64,000 nt of DNA, taken from assembly GCA_958299035.1 (NCBI GenBank), contig CATQJL010000305.1:72322792-72386791 (forward strand), read 5' to 3'. Below are positions 1 to 11,900 of the stretch, one piece after another. This DNA comes from Cylicocyclus nassatus. Lineage: Eukaryota; Nematoda; Chromadorea; Rhabditida; Strongylidae. The stretch's first letter is position 1, and each line of letters begins with the position of its first letter. Both the position numbers and the translations under genes were made by a program. Below the pieces are notes generated by a model. The model did no database searches, was not told the origin of the DNA, and worked only from the letters and a program-made list of their open reading frames with translations.

Positions 1-56
1 TTCAGTGGTCCCGAATCCAAAAGAGCGGGTAAGCCGATTTTGCCCGGACGCTGCCT
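1..56. mobile_element. Right end of an AGGCAG/TTAA-type foldback element
   Basis: The window opens inside an element that ends in CGGACGCTGCCT followed by TTAG at 57-60. This is the same terminus seen at 1,739 and 2,248, so it is a family member whose left part lies outside the window. The CCGATTTTGCCCGGACG stretch matches the terminal inverted repeat of the family. Confidence 0.6.
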
Positions 57-129
57 TTAGACATATATCAACAATGCCTGTATTCTTGTACAATCACTTT
101 AGGAAGAATGCCGTCCATAGGTATCTTAA

Positions 130-1739
130 AGGCAGCGTCCAGGCAGATCTGGATCTATGAGGCTTTTACGTGGAAAGTATTTTTGGGGCCCTAACTAAGG
201 CACTACCCAAGCGGCAGCTCATGTAGTGCTCTAATGGCTGAGATATTCCCCTCAGGGCCCGGCACAAGGTGGGCAAGCGGGGTTTTCCAAAACGAATACC
301 CCTTTGATCCCAGTAAGTTTTACGAATACTCCCTTGAGCCCAAAAATGACGTTTTGTGCTTGTGCGACGAGATTACCGGCCACACTTCGCCTAAAAGCGC
401 TCAAAAGCGCCCAAATTGCTCAAATTCCTCATATTACTCAAATTGCTGTACCAAGATAGGAAACAGGAAGAAAAATAAGCAGTAAAAAGGATTAGGGAAT
501 GAGAAAATATCAAAGAAACGCGGTCATAGGAATGAGAGACGCCGTTCCCGCGCGCATCGATTGACTGGGGCGCGCTTTCTATCTTAGAAAGCTGGGCTGC
601 TGATGCCATTTTGGGCTCCAACAATGACAAGAGGAGGAGTTTCGGAACCAAAATTTCACCATGTAGTAAACTTTAGGTGTACCACAGATTTATGTAAAAA
701 TTTTGAGAAAATTATGTGAATTGAGAGTTTTGCCGACCTCAGGTGGGAATTAGGTCGGCAAATGCCGACCTAATTTGGAAATAAGTTAAGGAAACTCTTC
801 ATTCACATAAGTTTTTCATAATATTTCATACTTTATTACTTAGTCCTATTGCGCATATACACACCGAAGCCCGCGCGATTTCGTTACCTCTGCGTTGCAA
901 ATGAGCCATTTTTCCATTTCTTTAATAGCGCAAAATTTCCAGAAAAAAGTTTGCCACAACCTTCAGTCACATAATTTCTCAATGAAACTCCTCAGTTAAG
1001 TCCTGCAAGCCCGTGTGCATGTACTTACCAAGTTTCATACCATATCGTTCATCTGCGCTTTCCAAACGAGCCGTTTAAATTCACAGTTTCATTTACCAGT
1101 TTTGCGAAATTCTCGGAAAAAATGCTAATTACTCGTTCCGTTCACATAAGTTTTTCATAATTTTTCATACTATGTTTCCACTAGCCTCTGTCCGTTCGCA
1201 CACAAAATTTGGTGCCATATCGTTACACACACATTGAGAACTAGTCATGTTTGCAGTTACAAATAGCATCGCTTGGGCGACGTCGCGCGTGCGGCACTTA
1301 GCGACGGCGCGGTTTGACGCGCGCGAACTCCAGTGTTCGCCTGTTGAGGCGCATAACATGTCAAGATAAGTAGCGAGCATGAACTACCAATTTTTTTCCG
1401 GGGCTCTGCCCCGGACCCCGCAAAAACGATTTCCCCTTTGCTTTTTGGCCCCAGAACGATTTCCAGCTTGTCATTTGCCGACCTCGTGCCGGGCCCTGAT
1501 TCCCCTCGAAACTGGCCCCCGCGAACGTATTCGCATGGATTCATGGCAGTTTCCCGCCAGGATCCACGCTTTGCGCCATGAATCCATGCGAAACACGGTC
1601 GCGGGGGCCAGTTTCGAGGGGAATATCTCAGCCATTAGAGCACTACATGAGCTGCCGCTTGGGCAGTGCCTAAGTTAGGGCCCCAAAAGTACTTTCCACG
1701 TAAAAGCCACATAGGTCCAGATCTGCCTGGACGCTGCCT
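130..1739. mobile_element. 1.6-kb foldback element, AGGCAGCG termini, TTAA target site
   Basis: TTAA (126-129) and TTAA (1,740-1,743) flank inverted termini that start AGGCAGCGTCCAGGCAGAT. The inverted repeat runs about 125 bp, from 130 to about 255 and from about 1,617 to 1,739, with only a few differences. Inside the right half is a second inverted repeat, about 1,498-1,546 against 1,577-1,622, carrying a shared GAAACTGGCCCCCGCG core. No transposase reading frame is visible, so this looks non-autonomous. A TTAA duplication is typical of the piggyBac superfamily, but the AGGCAG tip is not a classic piggyBac end, so the class is inferred from the target site alone. Confidence 0.75.
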
Positions 1740-1931
1740 TTAAGCGAATCGCTCCGCAAACATCGAACAAAGTTTTGAGATTAGCATTTCGAGACCAACT
1801 CAGTAATATGTTGATATCGCATCCTAAAAGGCCCGCTAGTGTGTATCATTTTATGTTGGCACGATCCAGAACTGCTATGCGTACTGCCATTAAGCTTCTC
1901 TTCATAAACACAGTCACAGCAGTATACTCAA

Positions 1932-2248
1932 AGGCAGCGTCCAGGCAGATTCTCGACTTCTATATTTTTATGTCATCCACGCCTTTCCATGGCGCTGATT
2001 CCGAATATGGAACTCAAAAAGCGTGAATTTCTCAGAAAACCACCTTTTGGGGCTATTTTGGGGAAACCCGGACGAGTGCTTCTGATGTTATCCTTGTCGA
2101 AAGCAAGTATTAACAGGTAAACGCTGTAAGTTCGACTGTGTTGGTCATGTGAAAACACGTCAAGGCTGAGGAGATTTCGTTCATAAGGGGTTGGCCGTCC
2201 GAGGAAGTGAGCGTGGTCGTCGAGCTCGGATCTGCCTGGACGCTGCCT
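1932..2248. mobile_element. 317-bp MITE of the AGGCAG/TTAA family
   Basis: Termini AGGCAGCGTCCAGGCAGAT on the left and its reverse complement on the right are flanked by decayed TTAA sites (TCAA at 1,928 and TTGA at 2,249). The interior is unrelated to the 1.6-kb copy at 130-1,739. It is a short non-autonomous relative. Confidence 0.65.
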
Positions 2249-2402
2249 TTGAAAATTTTCTATAATCGTCCTTGTCGCGGCTCGCGCGATGCAAGCCACT
2301 CGTCCGTAGCAGAAGGTCGGAAGCGCTGATTATTGCGTTACTTGGGGCGCTACGTATTTGCGCCCGGACCTCTCCTCACTGAGCGCGTTGCCAAGTCAAG
2401 GG

Positions 2403-2967
2403 GTATATAGTCGTCCCCCCCCACTAGACACTTAGTGGACAAATTTGAATTTGTACTGGAGCACGCCGGTTGCAGCAGAGCACGGCACGGTCGAATCCAC
2501 TTCAAACTTCATGCAGGTTTGCGGCCAGAATCGAAGAGTCTGCCATTGCTTGACGATGTTTCATACCACTAAGCTCCTTCTTTAGCTCTATTTTTAGGTA
2601 AGGTTGGGAAAACGATGCACTTGGGGGAGTTTCTGACATGAGGTTCAACAAAACAACACTTCAAATCAAGTTGCTTACCGAAAAAGATTTCACTAGCACA
2701 GTTTTTGAATTTAGCCGTTTCTCCAAGCCTAACCTGAAATCAGAGTTGAAAAAAAAAACGAGCATAGCAGCACATAACATGCTCAAAGCAGCATAAGCTT
2801 TAACCATTAAATAGCCGGTTCACATTCAAAAAATATAAATCCCGAGCAAACACAAAAGGCTGTTTGAGATTGAAGCAAGGGTTACAGATGCCGCGCTCTG
2901 CCGCAACCAGCGCGCTCTAGTTCAAATTCGAATCGTCCACTAGGTAGTGAGGAGAGGACGACTATAT
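2403..2967. mobile_element. Foldback element with tRNA-like promoter boxes, copy 1
   Basis: About 85 bp of inverted repeat bounds a unit of roughly 565 bp: left arm 2,403-2,490, right arm about 2,885-2,967. Each arm carries a GGTTGC(A/G)GCAGAGC block like the D-arm/A-box of a tRNA gene. The left arm also has GGTCGAATCC, one base short of the B-box consensus GGTTCGAATCC. A second copy lies at 60,430-61,016 and shares the arms and an internal AAAAAACGAGCA segment. No coding capacity is seen. It could be a SINE pair in inverted orientation or a MITE that captured a tRNA fragment. Confidence 0.55.
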
Positions 2968-3643
2968 AAGGCCGCGCAGTCAGCGGTGTGTTTCTCGTCG
3001 AGTTTCATTTGTTATCTATTGTTTTACGATACTTTGGCCTGGCAGCGCCTTCAGTAGTTCCCGCGGATGGATGTCGGTTTCGTGCGGTTGAGCCCTTGTT
3101 GTTCTTCTTGTGTTTGGAAACGTGCAGCCAAACCTTGTAGTTCTTCGTGTGGATGGATAGCGATGATCGCGAGAGTGGAGAGGGGTCGCACCTTCTCGTG
3201 AGAACTTGGGACTTGCGGCTGACCCTGTGGAGAACCCGAAATTTCACGTTGGAATTGATGTTCTTGGAGCATCGACAGTACGGGATGAGGTGGCTCGTCC
3301 CGTGCCCATTTTCTTTTCCTAGTATTGGTAGTTAGTAGTTTTACGTGTTTGTATTTTGTGTTTATGTTCTAGTAAATGTGATTTAATCTAGTCTGTGATC
3401 GTTTGTTTGTACGGGTCAGGGGTGTAGACGTCGAGCAGACGCGCTAGGAACTGCGCACACTAGCGCAGAAGCGTACCATTTTGGAGTTTGGGATTGTGTT
3501 GTTAAGCGGACGAGCACTAGGGTGAAAGGTGCTGAGCACACCGAGCCGCAACCGTCTTCATCTACAAGATTGAGGAAACAATTAAGTTTAGGAGAATGAT
3601 CTTGTAGATTCTAATCTTCAGAGATGATATTAGTGACTCTTAA

Positions 3644-4049
3644 CGGCAAAATCAAACATCTCGATTTGATGTGGAACTGCTTGCGTCCCAACATCATAAA
3701 AGAGCAGGTCCGAGCGCACTTCATGCTCCTCCTTCCTAAAAAACTGCCCTCAACCCATGCGCGCAAGCCATTCTTACACGCGCTCGCACGAGCTTGCGAT
3801 CCCCCTCCCACCGTCAGAGGCGCATGCCGTAACGCTATGAACGTAAGGGTCTCGCAACGACTACTCTAAGTCCCTAAGCATGACGGGGAGTGGTCCACTC
3901 GTCCAAACTCAGAATGAGAACCCTTGGAATAAGCTGGTTCTCGACTTCGACTTTCATGCTCTCCAAAGTGTATTTTCGAAATCAGCGCGTCGAATTACCC
4001 CAGGTAAGCGAAAAAAACTTCAGGTTGAGGATTTGCCGAGCCACTGCCT
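3644..4049. mobile_element. AGGCAG/TTAA family MITE, left tip missing
   Basis: The right end GAGGATTTGCCGAGCCACTG-CCT is followed by TTAA at 4,050. The left side begins at TTAA (3,640-3,643) directly with CGGCAAAATC, so about ten terminal bases are missing. The interior is clearly homologous to the copy at 38,563-38,971, sharing the segment around AACATCATAAAAGAGCAGGT. The matching ORFs in both copies are not conserved proteins. Confidence 0.65.
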
Positions 4050-4171
4050 TTAATTTAAAGATGCGATTACGCTTTGGCATATTGTCAACAAGTTTGGTAC
4101 AAAGCGTTTTCGAGTCTTTTGGTCTCAGAATTAATCATAGATTCTTAGATTATCATGAATTACGTCTACTA

Positions 4172-5932
4172 TTAGGTCATTCGGAAAGTTTTTTAGCTTT
4201 TTGCGCCTTTGATGTTGGTACCATATGAGGGTGCCAGAGGGCTGATAGGGGTTGCTATATATGGATCTGTAGAGGAAGTCTTCTAGTCTCTGAGGATCCC
4301 ACCGAAGTTGCACAAAACGCTTTGTAGGGAAGTTTACGCGGCTTTAAATTCGACATACGAAAATGCGATTGTCGAATAATTGTGTCCTCTAAGCTCAAAC
4401 TTGAGTGTAAGAACGTTGAGGAAAGCATCATTGTGCGCAATGCATTTGCCAAGACCACGTCTTTCTTGAGGTAGGTTCAAGTCTACTTTAGAAAGTTCAG
4501 ATCTAGAAAAGTGAAGCTAATATTTTGCAGTGTCCTGGACGGAGTTCCTGCCATATAAACGAGCATCTCAGACGGTCCTCTAAAACAAATCGCAAATTTA
4601 GCTGCGTAAAATTATCAGCAGGCCTTGAAGTGTCATATAACATTAGAAGCCACCTTCGCTAAAGCTGCAATACCAAAAAATTTCAGTGACATACACTCCA
4701 CAAATTGTCGCGCTCGCAGATTGAGGGCGCGTTGACTCTGCTTTCGTTGCTCATAATATGATGAAGCAATCCTTTTTTGGCCTGGGTTACTGATTACAGC
4801 AAAAAATTGGCTAAGTGCAGCTACATGAAGCGTCATTGTGGTAAATCATTTAGAATAAGCATTAAAAGCATGGCCAGAACAATCAGTCATTCCAAAAGGT
4901 TGATGTATTCAAATCAATGTAATCCTGCTGGTCTTGTACGCTATAAAATTGCTAAGATGCGGTGGTACTGTAAGAGCAGAGTAGTGTGATATTGCCCTGA
5001 AGACCGTTTGTCAAAATTTGAAAACTGAGCAGACTTGCACATATAAGCTACTAGCTGCGGTTCCCGGTCCCGCCCGGGCCGAGAGTCCAGAATGGCCCAG
5101 CATAGGGTGTGCTTCAAGATGTATACTTACCAGTCCTCCACTTTCTTCAGTTCATATCTTCTGTTCTCTCCTGCTTCACCTCCATGTCAGTTTTAGCTCT
5201 CGTGCAGTATCCGCGGTGAATAGTCTTCTTTCTTGACCGGCTCGCTTCATGACACCGCATGCTCCTCACCGCAAAATGTAAATGATCTCTACCACCCCTT
5301 ACTACTCACTTGGAGAAATGAATGGTATAGCCTTCATTTTCCTAGATTTTAGTAAACAAAATCAATAAATCGATAGAAGGACCCAGCGAATTGTCGAAAA
5401 AAGTAGCCTATCTTTTGCGCCGTGGCTTGTTTATAGGGAAGCAAAATTCAGCCTCTTTGGTTCACATACAAAGGAGTCTATAAGCCACAAACATCCTAAC
5501 AAACACGGTACAGTGTTTGAGTTTTATATATATATATAGATGAGAGATGCCATCTACGCCCATGACTCCCTTAAACCACATGTAAGAAAAGTGGCTCTCA
5601 CAAAAGAGGTTGACTGCGCACCGAGGTTCCTGTTTATTTTCCAAACTCTTTAGACCTTTCTTTATCAATCATCAAATTTTCTAATTCCTCGGTGCCTATC
5701 AAAAAATAATAGGACCTAATGAAGATTAGCTAGTCAGAAACGCCTTTTTAGGCTTTATTGATTCCCCTGAAATTATTTCGCAAGAAAAAAGTACAAGAGG
5801 ACTACAAGAGTGTCACCAGAAATTTACTGAACACAGTGCAACTTATTTGATGGAAAAAGGTTGAATCTGGAAAAAATTGTGCTCGTTTGAATTTAGAGGT
5901 GCGAAAACGAAAAAACTTTCCGAATGACCTAA
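4172..5932. mobile_element. Mariner-like relic, about 1.76 kb
   Basis: The left terminus TTAGGTCATTCGGAAAGTTT (TA at 4,170) recurs inverted near 5,905-5,932 and is followed by TA at 5,933. This end structure and TA target are typical of Tc1/mariner elements. No transposase motif was recognised in the interior; frames are broken by stops. The region sits just before the surviving exons of the acid phosphatase gene. Confidence 0.5.
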
Positions 5933-6518
5933 TAGTTTCTAGTCGGAGAATCTCACAAGCGAAGGTCACTAATCTGTGATTTCTATAGACGACAGTTGTC
6001 GAATCATATGAAGCATTGAGTCTAAACATGGTACGCTTAGAAGTGTTTGGGAAAAAACTTGATTTCTAGCAAATTCGCTTATTTGGGGACATCTACAATG
6101 CAAAATTTGAAAATCCACGTTAGAAATTATGTAATAGGCGAAAACAGATGTTTCCTGAAGCTTTAGACCCTGAATTTGGACGTGTGAGACAGCGCCGCCC
6201 CCCCTCCCCCCAAGGCTGAGACGCAAATTTCAGCTTCTGGTCAAGCCTCATGGCCTCGCACTTGCGCGATGGCGTGTCCAACGGGGCCAACTTTTGTGTA
6301 GTGCTGAAATTCCAGAACTCCATACACTGAATTCTCAAATTTTTCTCAAAAGTTTAGGCTTGTGGGGCTGTAAAAAGTTTGAATACTTTTGGAAAAGCCA
6401 TCCAGCTCCTTCTTTTGAAAAATATATGTGGTTCTCCGCTCCCCCCCCCCCTCTCATATTTCTCGGATAGCCACTGTTTTGGAGATAAGTGATCCCTAGT
6501 ACATATCATAGCATTCAG

Positions 6519-7256
6519 GATAAAAATGGTCTCAAAGAAGGCGACACAGAATTTGCCAGAATAAAAGATGAGCTTTACGATCTTTATCAAAAGGTTTGCA
6601 TATCGTACATCAAATTTCATTCATGAAAAAACTTTACTTAGGTATACGCTTATAACATTGGCGTTGGTGAACCGAAAATGCTGCAAATAAAACAGGGCTT
6701 GCTTATGGATTTCATAATAAAGGAGTTAACGAAACAAAAAGAGAAACACAAAGAACACGGTGTAGTTGAAGAACGGAAATTCATTGCGATATCAACGGTG
6801 AGTGAGAAAAATTCCCATAATCTTTAATATTTTAGGCGTCTTATCTTAAAGATAACTACTTTTATAGGTATGGACTTGAAAATTAGCCAGACTTTTCAGC
6901 AAGATTGGTTGATACAAGCGCTCCTGCACTCGCTTGGTGCTGGTACTGAGGCCCTTGGAGACACAATACCGGAATATAACGCTTTGCTGATGTTTGAATT
7001 ATGGAAAAATGAAATGAACTACGATATTGAGGTGGATTTATTAACTCAGAAGAACGCATATCAATACTGCTAAAATCTTTAGGTTCTCTATAAAAAGGAT
7101 GTAAATTCCGAAGCAAAGATAATAACCCAAAGCGTACGAAAATGTAATGGACGTTCTCCATGCAGCTTCGATGAGTTTGCAAAATGCTGCGATGACTACA
7201 GAATTGAAGACTCCCACACATTATTGGAAAAGTGTGACGAGGAGTATGAGGGGTAG
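6519..7256 (+). CDS. Histidine acid phosphatase, C-terminal exons only
   Basis: Four in-frame exons join cleanly, all in phase 0: 6,519-6,593, 6,642-6,797, 6,900-7,031 and 7,083-7,256 (stop TAG). Each intron has GT at its donor and AG at its acceptor. They encode about 178 residues. The segment FIAIST followed by QDWLIQALLHSLGAG fits the C-terminal catalytic region of branch-2 histidine phosphatases, where a Ser-Thr-His/Gln-Asp motif precedes an ALL.sLG helix. It ends in a cysteine-rich tail (KCCDDYR) as in nematode acid phosphatases. The expected N-terminal RHG motif and signal peptide were not found upstream; the preceding 1.8 kb is mariner-like relic and unassigned sequence. The gene may be truncated or have distant first exons. 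Family assignment is by remembered pattern, not by search. Confidence 0.5.
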
Positions 7257-8969
7257 CCAGTATTTGTCTTATTCATGAAAAAATATATGTACAACTGTCT
7301 TTCTCCTGTAAAATATGAATAAATGCTCCGGCTACGAGTTGTTCGTGAAGAATGTGGCTAGCTACGAAAAGAACCGGTGGAACTTTCCTTTATTGGATGA
7401 ATAAAAAAGGATAAAGGATAAAGGATTCGGCGTCTTCAATACCCTCTGGGGGCATGCGCCGAACGCACGCACTAACTTCATAGTCGAAGAGGCAATTGTA
7501 TGCGTGCGAGCCCATTACAGTGATTTGCGGGGACCAGACTTTTTTACCCTCCGGGGCCGGTAAATTGGTATCAGAGTAATCTGGGTGGATAAAAGCACAT
7601 TGGATAAATAGGTTTCAACAATTATGGAAAGTGTTGTAATACCTCTATTGAGGATGCCAAAATAATATTCACTTCAAGTGCATAATGCATATTTTTCACA
7701 TAATGTCCTTGCTTCCAATTGTATTCCAAATGTTTATGTAGAATCTTGCAAAACTCCCTCTATATAACTTGATTATATATAAATTATTACTTGTTAGTCT
7801 TACAAACAGTTTTTAACAGTTTTTTGGAAGAGTTTCTTCTTCAGTTTTTTTTTTCAAAGATTGTAATCATAGTCACAAAAGCATGAAATTGGGACTCTGG
7901 CCGATGGAAGAAAAAACAATCTGCACTTTTCAAAGCATAAACACCACTTACTATTACCGTTTGGGATAAGAAAAGAAAGCGAATGAAAGATAGTCGTCAA
8001 ATCGTAAAACTTTGATTTCTTACCTCATTGAAGAGTAGAATCCGCTGTGGCCCCTATAAAGGGCAACAACCCCTAAAGGGCCTTTGCTTCCACTATACAA
8101 GAAAAACATGCAGAATATTTACAATTAGTTGCCCAAGCGTGTGATAGTGCGATTCTTTTTCCAAGTATTCTCGGTATCGCCAGGTCAATTCATTGGGTCC
8201 AAGTTGGCAAAGACGTACCAGTCGTGGTATTTTTTTGCTTGATTCAAAAAAATTTTAGCAGAACTATTATTCTTCGGTCAAAATTTGGCGATGTATGGCG
8301 TATGTGTCAAACTGATTTAATTGCCACTAAAATCCCTATTCTATATTGATACGCAAGATTGAACTTTTTTGTAAAAATCCTAGTGTCTTACTTAATGTAT
8401 CACAGATAATGTTATCGTCCCTAGTAACTTAGAGGATAAGTGTTGGTTCCAAGCCCTAGGAAAGTTGACTGCTGCTGGGTACTGTGCAACTGATCTGCAA
8501 CAAGAGAAAAATTTTATTATCTGCACCTGAAAATAAGACCTTGATTTGATTACCGTTCAAAAATTTCTCACTACTTAAAAGATAATCATTTGAGAAGAAA
8601 ATGATAAAAGGCAAAGATTGTTTGCGAATTTTCAACTATTATCTCAGAGTATGCTAAAGATATGCCATCGCAAACAAGCCCTTGTTCTTTCACCCAAACA
8701 CGAAGTAAGCACCAAATATACAAGAATAGTGAATGTAAAATATTATACAGGCAAATTTGTGAGATTTGGCAGTAATTGCGGGCGGCGGCGGGGTGGGCGG
8801 AGTGGATGGAGGAGGAAGCAACGGCAAGTTCGAGCGAATCGAGGCTGGCGGTTACGGCAGCGGAGTCGCAGGAGGTCAGCGACGAGCAGGGAACGTCCAG
8901 ACAGCAGGAGCAGGAAGCAGCAGGCAGTGCAGGTCGTGCGGAAGTTCCGCTCTGTCCACCCCCGACACC
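7257..8969. other. Intergenic region with a GGATAAA-repeat segment
   Basis: This stretch separates the acid phosphatase 3' end from the parvin stop codon; the two genes converge on it. A segment from about 7,399 to 7,610 starts with tandem GGATAAA units followed by a GC-rich block and looks like a dispersed repeat. At 8,775-8,830 there is a purine-rich GGCGGCGGCGGGG run lying in the likely 3' UTR side of parvin. I see no other gene. Confidence 0.35.
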
Positions 8970-11900
8970 TCAGACGTGCTTGTATTTCGAGAATAGAAGA
9001 TGAAGCAGGCGAAGTGTACTCTGAAAAAATATATAATCGTCTTAGGGCCACCCAAATCCAACAGTGCGGACCAAAATGGTCGCAAGAGTTTAGCAAGTGA
9101 CCTACATGAATTTGAAAATAAAGCGAGCTAGTTATTTTACTCGTAAAAAAATTCGAATACATTTTAGCCAAACTAGCTTCGAAAAGAACAATTTTGTGGT
9201 GGCCTCAACTGTCGAAGTATAAGTTCGCTCAGAATTTAGAAGTATCCCCAAAGACATTTTCGACATCTAAAGCCACGTCCTTTTGTTCAAGATAGGTTCA
9301 CCCCCTCCCCCCCCCCCTCCTCCTACTTCGAAAAAAAAATTCTGGAACAGCCACTGCCATAAACGTAAATGTGAATGCCATCCGATCCTTGTCGCTTCCT
9401 ACCTTCAGATCACCGTTGGCGATGTCTTGAATCCGGCTACGAGGCTTTGGTAGACCAGCGTCATGCATCAGCTTGAATGCAAATCCAACATTCTTGACTT
9501 TTTCCTCGTATGAAGTCACCTACATTTATTGAAAATTAGCTTCGGTTTCTGCTTGTATTCTTTAAAAATACAAATATAGGCCGTCCGCGCAGGGCGCGGA
9601 GAGTGCGCAAGGTGTGTATTGCGCGTCACTCCTCTTTCCCCGTGCACTCTCGCCGCCTGTTTTTCTCTGCGCTCAACTATCTTCACTGGACGCAACAGCG
9701 TTGCTCTTCGCGCGCAGCGCGGACAACCTATACAATAGATAGGTATGTCTAACTGACATCATATGTATCAGGCACATAATGCTCTCATTTTGGCGTAAGC
9801 AATCTACGATACTGGACTGAAGCGGTGCGAAAAGGTACAGTCTCATCAGAGCTTAACATGCTCAACTAGCTTTCTAAAAATTTGCATTTGCAATAATTTC
9901 ACCCCAGAGCAATTCAAACTTACTTTCGTTCAAAAGATGGTTTGGGTTGAGGGGATTTCAACGTATCGCAAAACACAAGCGCACACTCGTATCAGCCTAA
10001 TGACTTAGAAATCTAATTGTAAGATGAATATGGTATTACCGTACTTCTTTCTAAAAAAGATGAACGAAAAACGCAATGCACTTCCCGAATTACAAGTTTC
10101 CCTTATATCCCACAAGAGTAGCGATAAATGAGTGATACATTTCGTACTGTAGGCTTTTCGAGATTCAACTATGCCAAATGTTCTAAATAACTAAATTTAA
10201 GGAAGTAACTTTCAGAAACAAATTCTTACAAAAAAGTGATGGTCCCCTAATGGCAAGAAAAGCTTCTCCAACTGCAAAAAATCAAGTAGTGTAAGTAACA
10301 GCTTCATCACAGATCTTAGAGAATAGCCTTCTAAAAATGTTGGAAGCCTTCAAGAGGGAAATAATAGCTATCTGGTTCGCTAAATATTGGACATTATGAG
10401 CATCTGCACCAAATTCTTCTTACCAAGTTCCCTGGCTACATCAATCTTGCAATATTGTAAGCAAGCAAACTTCTGGTACCAACCTGCAGGTGGAATGCAT
10501 GTAAAGGTACAAAGTATCCCTCAAGTAGACCCATGAGAAGCACGAGGAAAACGCCATCTTGGAATTGTGTCTCCAAATCAGTAACCTGTAAAAGATTTCT
10601 AGCAAAATGGGCAACTGTAACATTTATTACGATTAGGCTATTTGAAATGACTTGCAAGTGCATCGATATATTTAGCAAAAGCAAGAGGAATGGGGAAATG
10701 AAGGAAGACATCTGTGGTACCGTATGCTACCGTAACCAAAGTGCAGAAAATGCAAGACCTTTGCGCCCCCGCATTGTCCGACGCAACTGTCTTACAAGGC
10801 TACGGTAGCTTACAGTATACGCAAGGCCTTTGACCCTAGATTTTCGTCAACAACATGTAGTGTCTAACCTCAAGATTGATTTTGTTGAGATGTTTGTTAC
10901 AGAATGCCAACAGGGACGTCTTCACATGTGCCAACTTATCCGGTCCATAATCGAAAAGTGTATCAAATGCATCTCTCTCGCCCTGTAAGTGGTATTTTCT
11001 AAGCTATAACACAAAGAATACTGTGCTGAAACTGACTTTTAAGCCAAGCTCTCCTTGTGTGGTAGTTAGCTGCTCCGTTACAAACTCCGATCGGGAATGA
11101 CCTTGTTGTTTTGAGGCGACGAGCATCTGTAAAAATAGGCTCAGTTTGGTGCATATCGAGAAAAATACCATAATCTTACAATTAGAAGTAGACTTTACCT
11201 TAACTGACACATGTTCCGGTAGACGAATTGGTGCTCTGAAGTGCAAAACCATTGCGATGAGAATTTGCATGATAGCGACGATGTCCTAAAATTATATAGT
11301 GATTAACTAATTACATCCTTTACTCAAAAGTTTTTCAAAAGAATTGATCGATGAGATGACCTTGGAATGAATGAGCTCTGCATCCCATTTTGGTTGCTCA
11401 GTTGGGCTTACGACTCGATTGACTGCTTGAACAACTTGCTCCAGCTTTTTCTTCTGTCCTTCCTCAGACTGTGTCACTTCCGGGACCTCCATCTGCAAGC
11501 CAAGAAAAAGATAAAATTTAATCAAACTAAAAATTTAGAACTTACGCGGATACCAGCAAGCTTCTCCAGAAGAATCTGAAGAATCTGACCATCGAAAAGG
11601 TCTTCTTGTAGGTTTCTGACCTGGAAGTCTTATGAGCATTGTAGATTGCCACTTATAAAGACTGGCACACATTTAATAGGCAAGTAATGTAGCTTTGACT
11701 AATTATTCGTATGAACATGAAGCCTCCGAATAAAATAGAAACGGAGTTCAAAAAATTAAAAAGAATCGGAAATTCAAGTTGGATGAGGTCAAGGAAATGT
11801 GCCGCAAATTCACTATTCTGATAAAAATTACCTTTTCAAAACATTTCAAAAGTGAGTAACATAAAATCCTTCATTTCTGTTAATGCCAATCCTTGCAGAA

